DNA of 64,000 nt. Source: Hanleya hanleyi. Lineage: Eukaryota > Mollusca > Polyplacophora > Lepidopleurida > Hanleyidae. Location: positions 230,926 to 294,925 of the forward strand of contig JAVTVY010057091.1 of assembly GCA_036873755.1 (NCBI GenBank), in the 5' to 3' direction. The notes below the pieces were generated by a model. The model saw only the letters and a list, made by a program, of their open reading frames with translations. It made no database searches and had not been told where the DNA came from. The position numbers were made by a program, and so were the translations under genes. Shown one piece after another: positions 45,040 to 56,794 of this stretch; within the stretch, counting starts at the first letter, position 1, and the number at the start of each line of letters is the position of its first letter.

Positions 45040-46340
45040 TTCCCCCCATTTTTATCCCTCGGTCAAAATTTGGCCGAAGGGTATTGTTGTCGTCATATCC
45101 GTCCGTCTGTCCATCACAGCTTTCTCGTTACCAAGATATCTTTAGAACGACTTACCCCAGGCACACCAAACTTGCACATCCATTAGCTCCTGATCCAGAA
45201 CCCTGTTAAATCTGGAGCCAATTGGTTGGAAACTTTGAAGGCCATCTTTAATTTATGTGAAACCGTCCCAGCTTTGTCGTAACCAAGATATCTTTAGAAC
45301 GACTTTCCCTAGGCACACCAAACTTGCCGTGCATATCCATATGCTCATGACCCAGAACCCTATTGAATTTGGACCCCATTGGGTGGAAAATTTGGTGGCC
45401 ATCTTTAATTTATGCGAAACCATTAATCTTGTGTATCTCGGAAACCATTTCGCTGTTCAGTGTGAAACTTGGTATATATCATCGATACATCAAGAAACTT
45501 TGAAGGACTGACCAAACCAGTTTCCCTGATTGGGTGGAAACCTTGGTGGCCATCTTTTATTTTATACAAAATCTTCAATGATGTATATCTCTGATACCAT
45601 TTAAGTGTTCTATACGAAACTTGGTATACAGCATCGATGTATCAAGAGACTTGCAATGAATAACCACATCAGTTCCTCTGGGGGGCGGGAAGGATAGGCG
45701 GCAATATTTAATTTATGCAAAATCATTAATGATCTCTATCTCTGATACCGTTCCAGTGCGCGATGTAAAATTTTGTATACATGAGAGATGCATCAAGAGA
45801 CTTACGATGAATGGCAGAACTGGTTTCTCTGATTGGGCGGAAATCTTGGAGACCATTTTTAATTTATGCAAAATCATTAATGATCTATATCTGTTACCAT
45901 TTTCGTGCTTCATATGAAACTATAAATCATCGATACATCAAGAAACTTACAACTAATGACAACCAGTTTCTCTGATTAGGTGGAATGCCATCTTTATTTT
46001 ATGCAAAATCTATACCTCTGGTACTGTTCAAGTGTTTGATGCAAGTCTTTTTTGTATACATCATCAATACATCAAGAGACTAAAAATGAATGACAGAACT
46101 GTTTTCTCTGATTGGATAGAGACCTTGGCAGCCATTTTCAATTTATGTAAAATCATTGATCTCTCTATCCTTTGATACTGTTCAAGTGTTCAGTATGATG
46201 CTTGATATACATCATCGATACATCAAGAGATAAGTAATGACTGCCGGTTTCTCTGATTGGACGGGAACCTCCGGGGCCATTTCTAATTGCAGAATTTTTG
46301 ATAATCTCTATATTTGTCACTTGCTTGGTGTTCCGGACGT
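45040..46340 (+). repeat. Hairpin-headed degenerate tandem repeat
   Basis: Begins with the hairpin CCCTCGGTCAAA / TTTGGCCGAAGGG (about 45056-45082), then ATCCGTCCGTCTGTCC, then about seven diverged units with ACCAAGATATCTTTAGAACG, GAAACTTGGTATA, CATCGATACATCAAGA and GG.GGCCATCTTTAATTTATG boxes. Same plan as the other hairpin-headed arrays, but older by its divergence. Confidence 0.75.
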
Positions 46341-46531
46341 CTTCAAAGTAGTACGGTTCAAATTGAATACATTATGAATGGCTGGCGCCCAGAGTCGAGG
46401 GGTTTTCAGATATGCAGCTTCGTATTATTTGGAGAAAATGACATTTTATCTCAAAGTCATCTGAGAATCCATTTCAGACAATTGAATGAATGATATAATG
46501 GTTCATCTATACCATGATTTGTATTTTGAAG

Positions 46532-46624
46532 GAGAACATTGACACTCTGGGGGAGGAAATAGCTCGCCTATCTCAGGAGAACCGTCGCATTCAACTTTCC
46601 ATTCAACATGACCAGAATGGATGA
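46532..46624 (+). CDS. CCDC186: CCDC186 terminal coding exon
   Basis: The acceptor TATTTTGAAG precedes 30 codons (ENIDTLGEEIARLSQENRRI, then ten more) and TGA at 46622-46624. It continues directly from the TLLKNITLK block in phase 0, which matches the end of CCDC186 proteins as I know them. Confidence 0.85.
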   Translation, partial: ENIDTLGEEIARLSQENRRIQLSIQHDQNG

Positions 46625-48640
46625 TAACTGCCAAGTTATCACTGATGTACTCCTGGTAATGATTCTCTCATGATTCTATGTGCCTGGTTTGTGGAATTCG
46701 TGGAGGTTCTGCTGTATATCCATGTGGAGCTTACGGTGTGCTCTCTACTGCTAACCTGTTCATGAGATTACTGACTGAGGGCAACCAGATTTAACTAGCC
46801 TGGATTGTAATGGCTACAAATGCAATTTGTTTTTATTCTTGATCTGTCAACTCGGAGCTGGGAAATGCTCACACTGGATCCTGATCTCTTACCATTATCA
46901 TGATACGATCATTCATAAGTCCTGCTCACTGGGTCCACTTGGACCACAATTTGACCATTTGGTCACATGATGTCATATGATTGACCAATGAAATAAGCCT
47001 CTGGAACTGGTTCTAAAGTTAAACAGTACAGTATAATGATTTTGTTCTGTACCTAGAAAGCAGTGTTAAATCATATTCACTCACTCACCGCTTATGCCCA
47101 TTGCTACCCATCATAAAGCAGAGGTGGCTGTGCTGATCTGAATTCAAGGGTTTGTTGAGTGAGTCAGTGAGTGGTAGGGTTTAACGTCGTTTTCAACCTT
47201 GTTTCAGTCATATCACGATGGTCCCTACATGTGCCAGAACACGAGAGTGCTCACAGTTCCTATTACCCTGGACACTGATCAGCCCATTGAGTTTGAGGAT
47301 CTGTTGTCTGCATATAGTGTCTTGGTGTCTCCAGTCGTGTCAGAACTGCATAAATGAAACCACAGGTACATGCATATGCTAAAAACAGAATTGGTCTTTG
47401 AATTTAAATGTACAGTTCATTCGTAAAGGTTTTAATTCTGTGTTATATTGTCAGAAATTAACGATTGACTGTTGTGAAAGCTTTGGAGCCAGTTTTCAAC
47501 AATCTGACATGTATTACCAGCTATACCATCCAGCTATGCAATGAAGATGCCAAAACAGTTGTTTAGTCAATCGCCTGCACGGGCGTTGCCGGGGGGAGGA
47601 GAGGGAAGGGGGCTGTCATGTGTGAGTGAGATTGACCCCATGTCCGCACTCAATGGTATGTTGGACGGTAAGCATAGGAAAGGACTCCTGTCAAGACATC
47701 CTCGAGATGCCCTGATCAAGATGAAGGGTTGAATGGTCTAAATTATCATTGTCCTGTTTTCTAGTGACTTTGTGCATTAATTTTGTTTGTAATGGATTGT
47801 TCAATATGTTATAAGCCATGAGAAAAACATGCATGTCAGGTGTTAAAGGGTGAGTGAACCAGAGGCTGTTACACAGACTGGAGTTGGTCAATATTCTGAT
47901 GATATAAGAATGCAGTTTCAGCAGATGGCTGGTTTTGCATAAGAGGTGATGGGAGGGGTATTTCACTGATGTGTTTGAATGGTGAAGGAAGCCAGAGTAT
48001 CTGGAGAGAACCACCGCCCATTAGGAATGGTTCTGCAAAGTTTTTTGTTTACGGTATATGTGTGTGGTGGTAGTTTGCTCCTCTCTCTCTATACACATCA
48101 CTGATTCTCAATCTCTAGTCTTAGCCAGTGAATGCTTACAGTACTCACCCTATAAAGTCAAAATGGCCGAGAAATTGTTAAAATCCAGAAACATATTTTG
48201 TCATGTTCATTTAGGTGTTTGTGGAACATTGTCCGTCAACAGACTGTTATTTTCGTTCTCTTTGGATATCCCTCAGTCAAGGCATCTAAAATCTATGTTT
48301 GATTGATGGTGTTTGATTTGAAAATAAGCTTTCAGAATTACTAGACCAAATCCAAGGAAGAGGTCGTAATCAATTAATTCATTCAAGACTGTTGGGGATA
48401 TACCAATATTGAGTAACATGGTGGAGCCATTAGATACATGACATTTGGTTCTGGTTGAATAATTTAATGTAGAATATTTGAAAATACATGTAAATGAAAT
48501 ATTGTGACACACTAGGCTTAAAAGGAAGTTTTGTGTGCTTGTTTCCAACCCAGTGTTTTGGACAATACTATCTTCTTCAACATGAAGGAATCTGGTAGAA
48601 AATATTGAACATGTACAATAAAATATCTTTTGGCCAGGAG
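46625..48640 (+). other. CCDC186: Probable 3' UTR and flank of CCDC186
   Basis: Noncoding after the stop. The first AATAAA I find is at 48617-48622, giving a possible 2-kb 3' UTR; another candidate is at 51281-51286. The UTR extent is inference. A decayed gastropod-type repeat lies inside it. Confidence 0.4.
47040..47290. repeat. Short interspersed repeat, vetigastropod-like
   Basis: TTCACTCACTCACC near 47075 and GAGTGAGTCAGTGAGTGGTAG near 47155, followed by TTTAACGTCGTTTTCAACCTTGTTTCAG and TCATATCACGATGG. This resembles a decayed copy of the GTGAGTGAGTTTAGTTTTACGCCG-type repeat I recall from abalone sequence. An apparent exon at 47208-47357 (acceptor-like TTTCAG plus 49 open codons) falls in it. 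Confidence 0.5.
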
Positions 48641-49600
48641 CTAAAGGCTATTATCCATACCAAATTATATTTCAAGATATTGATGTAAAAATAACTATTC
48701 AATTTCTTTGCGTATAATAGTTGACATTGTATAAATATTGGCATTGTTCAGAATCTGGTGTTTGTCACAACGTAATGACTTGTACAAAGTATTTTTATGC
48801 ACTCGCCTATGAGGAGATATGTGTACAATCATATATAGCATGAATGGATTGTTAAAAATTCTTAAAATATTAATTTTGTGGTTGGTAAGAATACTCGTAT
48901 ATCACCTTCATGTTTATGTGTTACTGAGAATGTGTCTGTCAGTTAATCAAGTTATGTTGTTAATAATGTTTAACAATTAGATACATTTGTCTGTTTGTAA
49001 TTAGTGTACCGGTACTGGTTATTATAATTATGGGCAGCATATCTGTTAATTATAATATTAAATATGGCAATGAACTGGGATACATCAACCACACCTAGAG
49101 CAATACATTCCGGACACGGTAATGCACAACACTTACCACATATTGTTCTCGTTATTTGAACGTCCTCTTCAAAGCAAACTGGAAAAATGCAAGCACAGAT
49201 TACGTTATTGTTCGACACTAGACCAAAAAGTCCAAACCTGGGGTCTGGTCTTTTCTAGTCAATCCGTTGTGGTATCATATGGATGTATAGTTCAGCTCAT
49301 CCATATTATGCTTTAAAGACAGTTCTCTCCAGGATATGGGGTTTGTGTCATATTTCTGTACATGTACAGGCCAGGATGGCTTGTTAATATATAAAGTTGA
49401 ATGGCACAAAGGAAGCGATGTGTGCAGCTGAGAGTTGGAAATGATTGCCGAAAACAGTTTGCTAAACAAAGGACCTGGCGAGATTTGATGAGATTTTGGC
49501 CCACATGAGGTGCGATTTGGAGTGCCAAAATGAAATATCATGTATGAAAGAAATTTTTCAGTTCGCATAAAGTATGTTATCTTGTTTTATTTTATAGGCC
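48641..49600. other. Intergenic AT-rich sequence
   Basis: No repeat, RNA gene or convincing coding region seen. Overlapping short minus frames at 49275-49568 are not protein-like. Confidence 0.45.
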
Positions 49601-49621
49601 CAATGTCTTTTGATTTTTCAA

Positions 49622-49812
49622 GAACGGCATCTTGAAGTAGTCGATTTGTGCAAAATCATCTATTTTGGGGTGAAAACAGAACACTTTTCTCTCCATAAAC
49701 ATGTGAACCCAGTCCAGAACCGTGTTTGGACAACAACAAACTATTGGCAGGGTCAATTCACCTCAAAATAGACGATTTTGCACAAATCCACTGCTTCAAG
49801 ATGCTGTTATTA
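49622..49812. repeat. Short foldback element
   Basis: Arms of about 50 bp: GGCATCTTGAAGTAGTCGAT, TTGTGCAAAATC, CTATTTTGGGGTGAA against the inverted TTCACCTCAAAATAG, GATTTTGCACAAATC, GCTTCAAGATGC. The central 80 bp is unpaired. No target duplication was resolved. Confidence 0.7.
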
Positions 49813-49924
49813 AAAAAGATAATGCCATGGCACAGTAGCTCATCTGATTGTAATTGGAGAAAGTAGCTGTAAGAAATTTTTACTAAAGAACTGCAATAGA
49901 TGAGTTTCTAACTTGTGTTTTCCC

Positions 49925-50620
49925 CCCTGAACACTAAATGATCCATGCAGTAATTTCCTGAGATTTCATGACAACAAAGTTTCATGGGGAAATTCAAGAT
50001 GTGGCCATATAGGATTTTTGAAATGACCAAAAAAGGTATCTTGCACAACTGGAACCTGTGTACCCAATTTGACAAAGATCCATGCAGTAATTACCTGAGA
50101 ATTCACGATAACAAAATTTCTTGGGGAAATTCAAGATGGCCGCCTGGTGGCCATATTGAATTTTCGAATCGGACCAGAAAAGGCATCTTGCACAACTAGA
50201 CCCCAAGGGGAACCTGTGTACCAAATTTGAGAAAGATCTATGCAGTAGTTCCTGAGAAATCGCGATAAAGTATCATGGGGAAATCCAAGATGGCTGGAGG
50301 CCATATTGGATATTCAAATTGGACTAAAGTACACATATTGTACAACTAGACCCAAAGGGGAACCAGTGTACCAAATTTGAGAAAGATCCATGAAGTAGTT
50401 ACCGAAAAATAATAATGACAAGATTTCACTGGCAAATTCAAGATGGCCACTATGGCAGCTATATTTAGAATCATATCGACACTGCATGAACAAATTCTGG
50501 TGTACTCATTGGGGGGAACATCAGCCAAGTGGCTTCAGAGAAGATGTTTACGCACGATGGACAACAGACGATGGACAATCAGGCGATGACAAAAACTGAA
50601 GACCCAGGGCCTACAAAATG
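49925..50620 (-). repeat. Inverted, truncated copy of the 157-bp array
   Basis: Read on the minus strand it has the same boxes as 12045-13158: CTCAAATTTGGTACACAGGTT, CCCCTTGGGGTCTAGTTGTG and GGTCCGATTCGAAAATTCAA, in about three to four units of 150-160 bp. Its head (50540-50600) has degenerate GTCCATCGTC words but no clear hairpin. The open frame at 49994-50224 is a repeat translation. Confidence 0.8.
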
Positions 50621-52125
50621 CTCAGAGCATAAGACAAGATAATATACTTTACCCTAACTGGAAAAATTCTTTCGTACGTAATATTCCATTTTAGCACTAC
50701 AAACCACACCTCATGGGGGCCAAAATCTCCTTAAACCGTGCCAGGTCCTTTGCACTCATTTCCTTGTGCATCCAATAAACTGAAGGTATTACTCACAAAT
50801 TTGCACTCATTTCCTTATGCATCCAATAAACCTGATGTGTTATTTTAACAGAAATTTTTCATTGAAGAGGGGTCAATTATTCGGAATACATGTATTTGCA
50901 TACCTGGGAGAAAATGTTCTATCTCAGTTTGGAATAATCGGATATTACATGTAATTTGGGTGGTTTTGGATTATTTTTACTGTGTTGCCATGGTTTGTTA
51001 TAGTATATAGAAACTGCTGTCTTTCAAACTGTCCACATGTCTTGATTACATTGAATTCTATACACATATTATATTCGTCTGAATATTATTAACGTTTGTT
51101 TAACTTGATAGTCCAGTCTGTCATTAAGAACTTGTGGTTGAGTAGGAATACTAGTATATATTATATATAACACGGATACAGTATAAATCATGTGATTGTA
51201 CATACAGATCAATGAAATTAAGTTATTTTCCGTAATAAATATATCATTGAGCATTGTGTGAAGATGAAGTTTGTGATGTAAATAAATACGAAGTCTGCTG
51301 CGAAGATCCCCGTCTTGTCACTCTCAATGTTCATCTCTTTCACATTTTCTTCCCTGAATGATTTACTGCATACTAGCAAAATAGAACGATAGCCAAATAA
51401 AACTCTCTATTCCCATCCTCAGGAAGTCACATGTAATGAATGGCTGAACCAGGTACATGAAGAATTATCTTGAAGCATCCTTCATGTAAGTTAACAATTT
51501 TGTTTTGAATAAATATTAAAGAGGAGTTGTGTAAAAAGTAACGGACACAAACTGACCAATGATAACTTCACATGATCAGTCTTGTCTTCAAGTTACCATT
51601 ATGTACGATCAGGCAAGTCGAATGAACAGTTTCTTTGTGGTCTCAAATTTTGTTTCCATATTGTCCTACAGGTTTCCACACTTCCGGAAACATTTCCATG
51701 ACTCGAATCTACCTATTTTCCATGAACCAGTCTTTATCCTGTATGTATTAGTCGTACAGATACCGTAATTTTGCCTGAAATGTCTGTCCATCTTGTGGAC
51801 ACTATATCTCAAAAAGGATTATAGCTAGGTATTTTAAATTCATACCATGTATTCATCTGGTGAAGGGCTATTGGCCTATTGAAAAGGACTGACCTTCAAA
51901 TTTGCTTTTTTTTCTGAAGGATTGTAGCTAGACTACAAATTAACACTAAGTATACATCTGGATATTTTTGTTGTACTTGGTCATAAGAGAACAGATTTAT
52001 TTCATGTTCATCATGCCAATGTTGAAGCCAATTATGTGTCTATATTGCCACAAGGGAAAGAAGAATTGCTCCATAGGATGGTTGTACTCGTACATGGCTA
52101 GTCACGCGTGTCCAGCTAATCATAG
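50621..52125. other. Intergenic AT-rich sequence
   Basis: A 24-base direct duplication (TTTGCACTCATTTCCTTGTGC near 50748 and again near 50800) is visible. No genes recognised. Confidence 0.45.
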
Positions 52126-52127
52126 TT

Positions 52128-52200
52128 CAGTTGTATCGCCCCCATATGGCTGAAATACTGCTGAACACCACCTTTAACCTTGAGTCATTCTAATATTAAA
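52128..52200. repeat. Short interspersed repeat fragment, vetigastropod-like
   Basis: GTATCGCCCCCATATGGCTG then AAATACTGCTGAACACCACC then TTTAACCTTGAGTCATTC resembles the opposite end of the gastropod repeat noted at 47040. Recognition is from memory only. Confidence 0.45.
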
Positions 52201-52434
52201 GGGATATGTTAAGGCAGTGGAGGACATTCATTTCAAGAGGTTGAATGTTTTTTTAAATTGTCCGGAAACCTGGTGACATAGGCCCCCTACATCCATGACC
52301 ATAAAATCCCACTTTTATTGCTTAATGCAATGCAGGCCCACAACATCCATGACAATTAAATGGCTGGTAGGGATCTTTATACAATTCAATTAGACGGTCA
52401 CCTCATGTAACATGACATCACCCTAGTATAATCA

Positions 52435-52700
52435 GTGGCATGTCCGACGACTCCTCCGCTTTACTCACTGCACAGCGGGTCGCATAGGTGTAGCGCGGGA
52501 TAGGGTGGGGCGAGAGACCTGGGGTTTTCGCTACCTGAGATTCCATGGGCCAGGCTTGCACCCTACAGCAGAATGGGTTGACTGCATGCGCGATGAGTAG
52601 TGCGCGATGAGTAGTACAGGAAGGGCACGCGATCTCCCTATCCCTATAGACTAACCCATGGGGGTGAATGAGCACTCGTCAACCTAATTGCCAGCGTGAC
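52435..52700. other. GC-rich island of unknown nature
   Basis: Markedly GC-richer than its neighbours, with a perfect tandem 14-mer (TGCGCGATGAGTAG at 52587-52600 and 52601-52614). The minus frame 52418-52675 is open for 85 codons with four Cys, but I recognise no family. It may be an unrecognised interspersed repeat or a short exon. Confidence 0.35.
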
Positions 52701-53800
52701 ATCCCTGGACTAGCACAATCGGAAGAGCAAGCTTTAATTTGGTGTATCAGGTTACATATAGGACTTCATGCCTTGCGGCACCTACTTTGCATTGACAATG
52801 ACAATTTAATTGGATTCGTGTTACATAAACGCTGTTAGATTTCAGGATAAGTGATCACGTGTTATACAGATCAATGAATACACAATTCATCACTTGATTG
52901 AGAGAGATACAATACATCAGAAGTTACAATAATTCCCCTAATAATTCGATCACCGGAAATGCAGCAAAACTAGCTTATATCTGGCAATATATTCTTCATG
53001 GTACCAGCTACAAAATGTCATATTTTGTCATTGTAGGACTTTTCTTCAATTTGAATGAAGAATGGAAATGCTACTTTTTCTCTATACTTGAATCACAGAG
53101 TTGAAAAGTGAACTTCCTGTGATTAAATCAATTTAGGGGAATTACCATATGGGATCATTTCACTATTTTTTCATCCGGTTAAGAGAAGATGATCCATGAC
53201 AAAAAAGGGGATCACCATGCTCGTTAAAAAAATATGACAGCCAAATGCATGCATACCACTTAAAAGCCATAACACTGAATACATAGGGAAATTTGAATTC
53301 TTTCTTGCTTTATGCTCAATAAATCAAACTTCCCATTTTGCTATATAAAACTAAACACATATAGTTCTTGTTGAATATGTAATAAAAACAGGGTGACACC
53401 AAACTGAATTTTGGGGGATGCCAGAGGCATAATTTTAACCCTCTAAAGCGCTTTGTACCTTCCAGCCATTGAATCTGAAATGCCAACGTTTTGGTCAGTC
53501 CTATCACACTATCGAACCACCAGTAAAATGCATAAATGGTTCTGTTGTGTCCTTTGTTGATTTATATCCTATTTTGAGAAGTCTGGGTACTTTTGTTAGG
53601 AAATTCAGCTGGTTTTGAAAATTTTGACAAATCGCCATGTTGTAGCCCATAAGAGCAGGAAAATGAACGTCCTCTACTCCGTAAGCAGCACGGAGATATG
53701 GAACCACAGGATAACAAAGTCTGTACGAGAAGAATTGGCAATCCAATGATGTTTGCAGCCATCATGTCTCAGCCCAAGTATGGGGATTCCTTGCACTGTC
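52701..53800. other. Intergenic AT-rich sequence
   Basis: Nothing recognised. Overlapping minus frames at 53504-53746 and 53562-53765 lack motifs. Confidence 0.4.
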
Positions 53801-53804
53801 CACA

Positions 53805-53950
53805 GATTAAAACTCAAGACTTGATAACCGCTCCTCTATCGGACATGTCGCTAATTAAGAATAACCGCTCCTCTATCGGATACGTCGTTAATTAAGCTTA
53901 ATTAGCGACATGTCCGATAGAGGAGCAGTTATTAAGTCTGAGTTTTAATC
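53805..53950. mobile_element. Short palindromic MITE with three motif copies
   Basis: The terminal arms of about 54 bp (GATTAAAACTCA.GACTT...) are inverted at 53805-53858 and 53897-53950. Between them lies a third, direct copy of the core CCGCTCCTCTATCGGA.A.GTCG.TAATTAAG (53867-53896). No ORF and no clear target duplication. Confidence 0.8.
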
Positions 53951-54029
53951 AGATTGAGGAAAGGAGAGCCCCTATTTACATGGCCATAGTTGAAGGTGGT
54001 CATATAATGTGATAGCAAATTCTGTCCAT

Positions 54030-54660
54030 CCATCCATTGATGTTCATTCTGTGTGATATCTCCAGTTCAGGATTGTTATCAAACTTACCCACTGAGCCAA
54101 GGGGAACCCTATCTCTTTCACCACTGATCTAAGTTCTAAGACACTGTTTAAAAAAAAATCAGAAAATCATTGAAACATTTGTTGTTTGTGTGATATCTCC
54201 AGTTCCAGAACATGGACTGGTACAAAAGTTTGGGTAAAAACCTTACCCATGGGGCCAAGAGGAATACCAAGGGGAATACAGTACTTTCCATTCTGAGATG
54301 AAAGATCCTGGTCCTTGTGGCCTAAAACTTTTAAAATCATCGGAAAATATCACTCCAGTTCAGGTATACCCCAAACTGACAAAGAATAACAGTCCATCAG
54401 TCTCTCTGTTAACTTTCACTATTAAACTGTGCTGTATCTCCAGTTTCATGTTATGGAGTGGTATCATTTGTATAACTTACACATGGGGCAAGGAAATCCC
54501 TTTAGTGGGTTATCTCCTCATTTCAAGGCTTTATTTTCATATTGAATGTTTGGTCATTCCATCAGCAGATATTCACACACCCTCATGCCTACTGGATTCT
54601 TGTTCTTCTGAAACCTTCATAAGAAGATTCTCCAAGATGTGAACAGGTGTGACAGCTGTA
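54030..54660. repeat. Degenerate tandem repeat, about 150-180-bp unit
   Basis: GTGTGATATCTCCAGTTC, CTTACCCA.GGGCCAAG.GG and AAAATCA..GAAAAT boxes recur three or four times with heavy divergence. A 114-codon frame at 54298-54642 overlaps it and is not protein-like. Confidence 0.55.
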
Positions 54661-56150
54661 CAAATTAAAACAAACCAAAAATGACTTTCTCATTTCCCTT
54701 TAATCACACAATGACCTTCCCATTTCCCTTTGGTCACAAAACTATTCTGTTCTAAGGACTTATACTGCAAAGAAATGTTGCCATTTTTTCATCACGTATA
54801 CATAATTTCATCGATGTCCCCAAGAGAAAATCCCTGCAGTTCAAACTAACATGAAAGTTCATGAATCTGCATACCAAGTTTATTAGTATAACCAGAGCAT
54901 ATATGTGTAATAAGCTTTGCATGTAGAAATATCATCAACCAGTCTTGAGTTGATCGGCTTGGTGTTGGCTATTAATGGTGCTGATTTGCTCACAGCAGGG
55001 CTCATTTCAATTGAACTACATTATCAACACTTCTCTTTACCAGGGCAGGGAACCATGTTAAACCTGGAAAAGCTACCCGACAAGCCGTATTACCATGGTG
55101 TTCCCGGTTTTAAGATCCTTACATGACGTACTTCCCAGACCCTGTGAAAAGCACTCATGGGGCCTGGGTTGATCAGCTCCATTAATATGCAAGGCCCACT
55201 TCCAAAAAAAAATAAAATATATATATATATACAATCATCAAATGACTCGTATAGGAATTATAGAAAGATTTTCATAAACCTAACAAAATGCAGGAGTACA
55301 GGACTACAATGATATTGGAGTTGGAGTCTAAATCGTATATACAGGGAATTGATGCAAATGGAATTTTGTGATGTCACCAAGTAAACAAGACTGAGCGTAA
55401 ATGCTGGAATATTCACAGAGCTATAATACATGATTCACAGAGCTATAATACAATATTCACAGAGCTTTCCAAGTTACATAGCAACAAGTTACTAAGGAAT
55501 TTATTATCCCGCGTGACCCCAGTCGGGGGATACAGAATTTGTGCCTGTGTGTGTGTGAATCACATTTTTTTCATTAACACGATAATTTGAAAAATATTGA
55601 TTCAATTCATTCCAAATTTTGAATTGAGATTTGATTGGGGAAGGAATAGTTGACAGACCGACATACAGATGACAATCGTGATCACACTATATGACCCCGT
55701 CTATCGACAGGCATATAAAAACATATTGCACCCTGTTGGGTATAATGTTTGAAGCAATAAAAAACCCTTTCTGGTGTGACAAGCTAAAAGCATGGGCAGA
55801 ATGTTCAGAATATTGCTAAGTAACAGTCAAAAACTTTGACAATCTACAATTTGACCTTGTTCCAAAATCAGAGTGGAGTTTGGGTTCATCCTATATCAGT
55901 GACCTGGGTGACGATGGTACACATTTTTTGAAAATCCAATAACTCCTGAATAAGTTTGGAATCAAACTTATCTATTTTATGATTCATTGTGCCATAATAC
56001 ATAATGTATCAAATGAAAAACATACAGATATATAAAATGGTACTTTTATTAAAAATATTACAAAACAAAGGGAAGTATACAGATGATAAATGAACCAAAT
56101 ATGCTTAAAATATATATACAGTATACTTCTGAAGATTGAAATCAAACCAG
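54661..56150. other. Intergenic AT-rich sequence
   Basis: Contains an (AT)n tract at 55218-55230, a triple CACAGAGCTATAATAC-type duplication at 55415-55465 and an imperfect hairpin (ATCCCGCGTGA / AGTCGGGGGAT) at about 55507-55532 that may be the head of a decayed hairpin-headed repeat. No genes recognised. Confidence 0.45.
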
Positions 56151-56155
56151 TGAAA

Positions 56156-56506
56156 TCAGGGGAAATATGAAGATAAACTAAATTCAAAAGAACTAGCGGC
56201 TAGATTGATATGCAGTTGTATTTTTAATACCTTTACTGGACACCACTCAATAATATTTTCAATACCAAATCCATCATAGAATACTTGTAACCGACTCTTT
56301 GTGGGGTAAAACTGATACTGACATGTGCATCTTCTACTACCCATAGAAAAAAAGTGAGTAACCTGCATTTGTGTTATGAATGTAGTCATTCGAGCTAATC
56401 TCATCCAAACTTCATACCTGGGCAAATGAGCTATAAATTCAGATGGAGGAGCTGTCGAGATTCCATGTGATCCTGGGAATATACAAGTTCTGTTCTTAAT
56501 GATCAT
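56156..56506 (-). CDS. Unidentified open frame, 116 codons
   Basis: One of the longer non-repeat frames in this AT-rich region. The translation is mixed in composition (for example FPGSHGISTAPPSEFIAHLP and FYDGFGIENIIEWCPVKVL) with no signal peptide or motif I recognise. Minus-strand CCCAG/GTATG and AACAGCAG sites inside or near it could be splice sites, so it may be one or two exons. It may equally be a chance frame; I assign no function. Confidence 0.25.
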   Translation of the reverse strand: MIIKNRTCIFPGSHGISTAPPSEFIAHLPRYEVWMRLARMTTFITQMQVTHFFSMGSRRCTCQYQFYPTKSRLQVFYDGFGIENIIEWCPVKVLKIQLHINLAASSFEFSLSSYFP

Positions 56507-56790
56507 CTGCTGTTCTCGATGAAAAATATATAAACAGATGCAGATATTACAACCTTAAGCCCGCTTTTAGCCCTCTCTAACATGGAGGTAAAAAAGGTCC
56601 TTTTTGTCCAATAAAATTAAGAAATTATCGAATAAAGAGGCATCCGCCATACGTGACCATGGACATATATATCTGCCTCAGATGGTATTGAAAAAACATG
56701 AGATTGATCTAATCAAAAACCCTCGGCTTTCCCCAAGTGATGGAGACCCATGTGTAGTGTGAATTGGGGAAGAGATCTAGTTCTATGTGG
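56507..56790. other. Intergenic sequence
   Basis: No feature recognised. Confidence 0.4.
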
Positions 56791-56794
56791 GATG

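Noticed and set aside
47208..47357. Apparent alternative last exon (TTTCAG acceptor, 49 codons, TGA)
   Set aside because: The acceptor and start lie in a decayed copy of a gastropod-type interspersed repeat, and the CCDC186 frame already ends at 46624 with family-like sequence. Transcript data could revive it.
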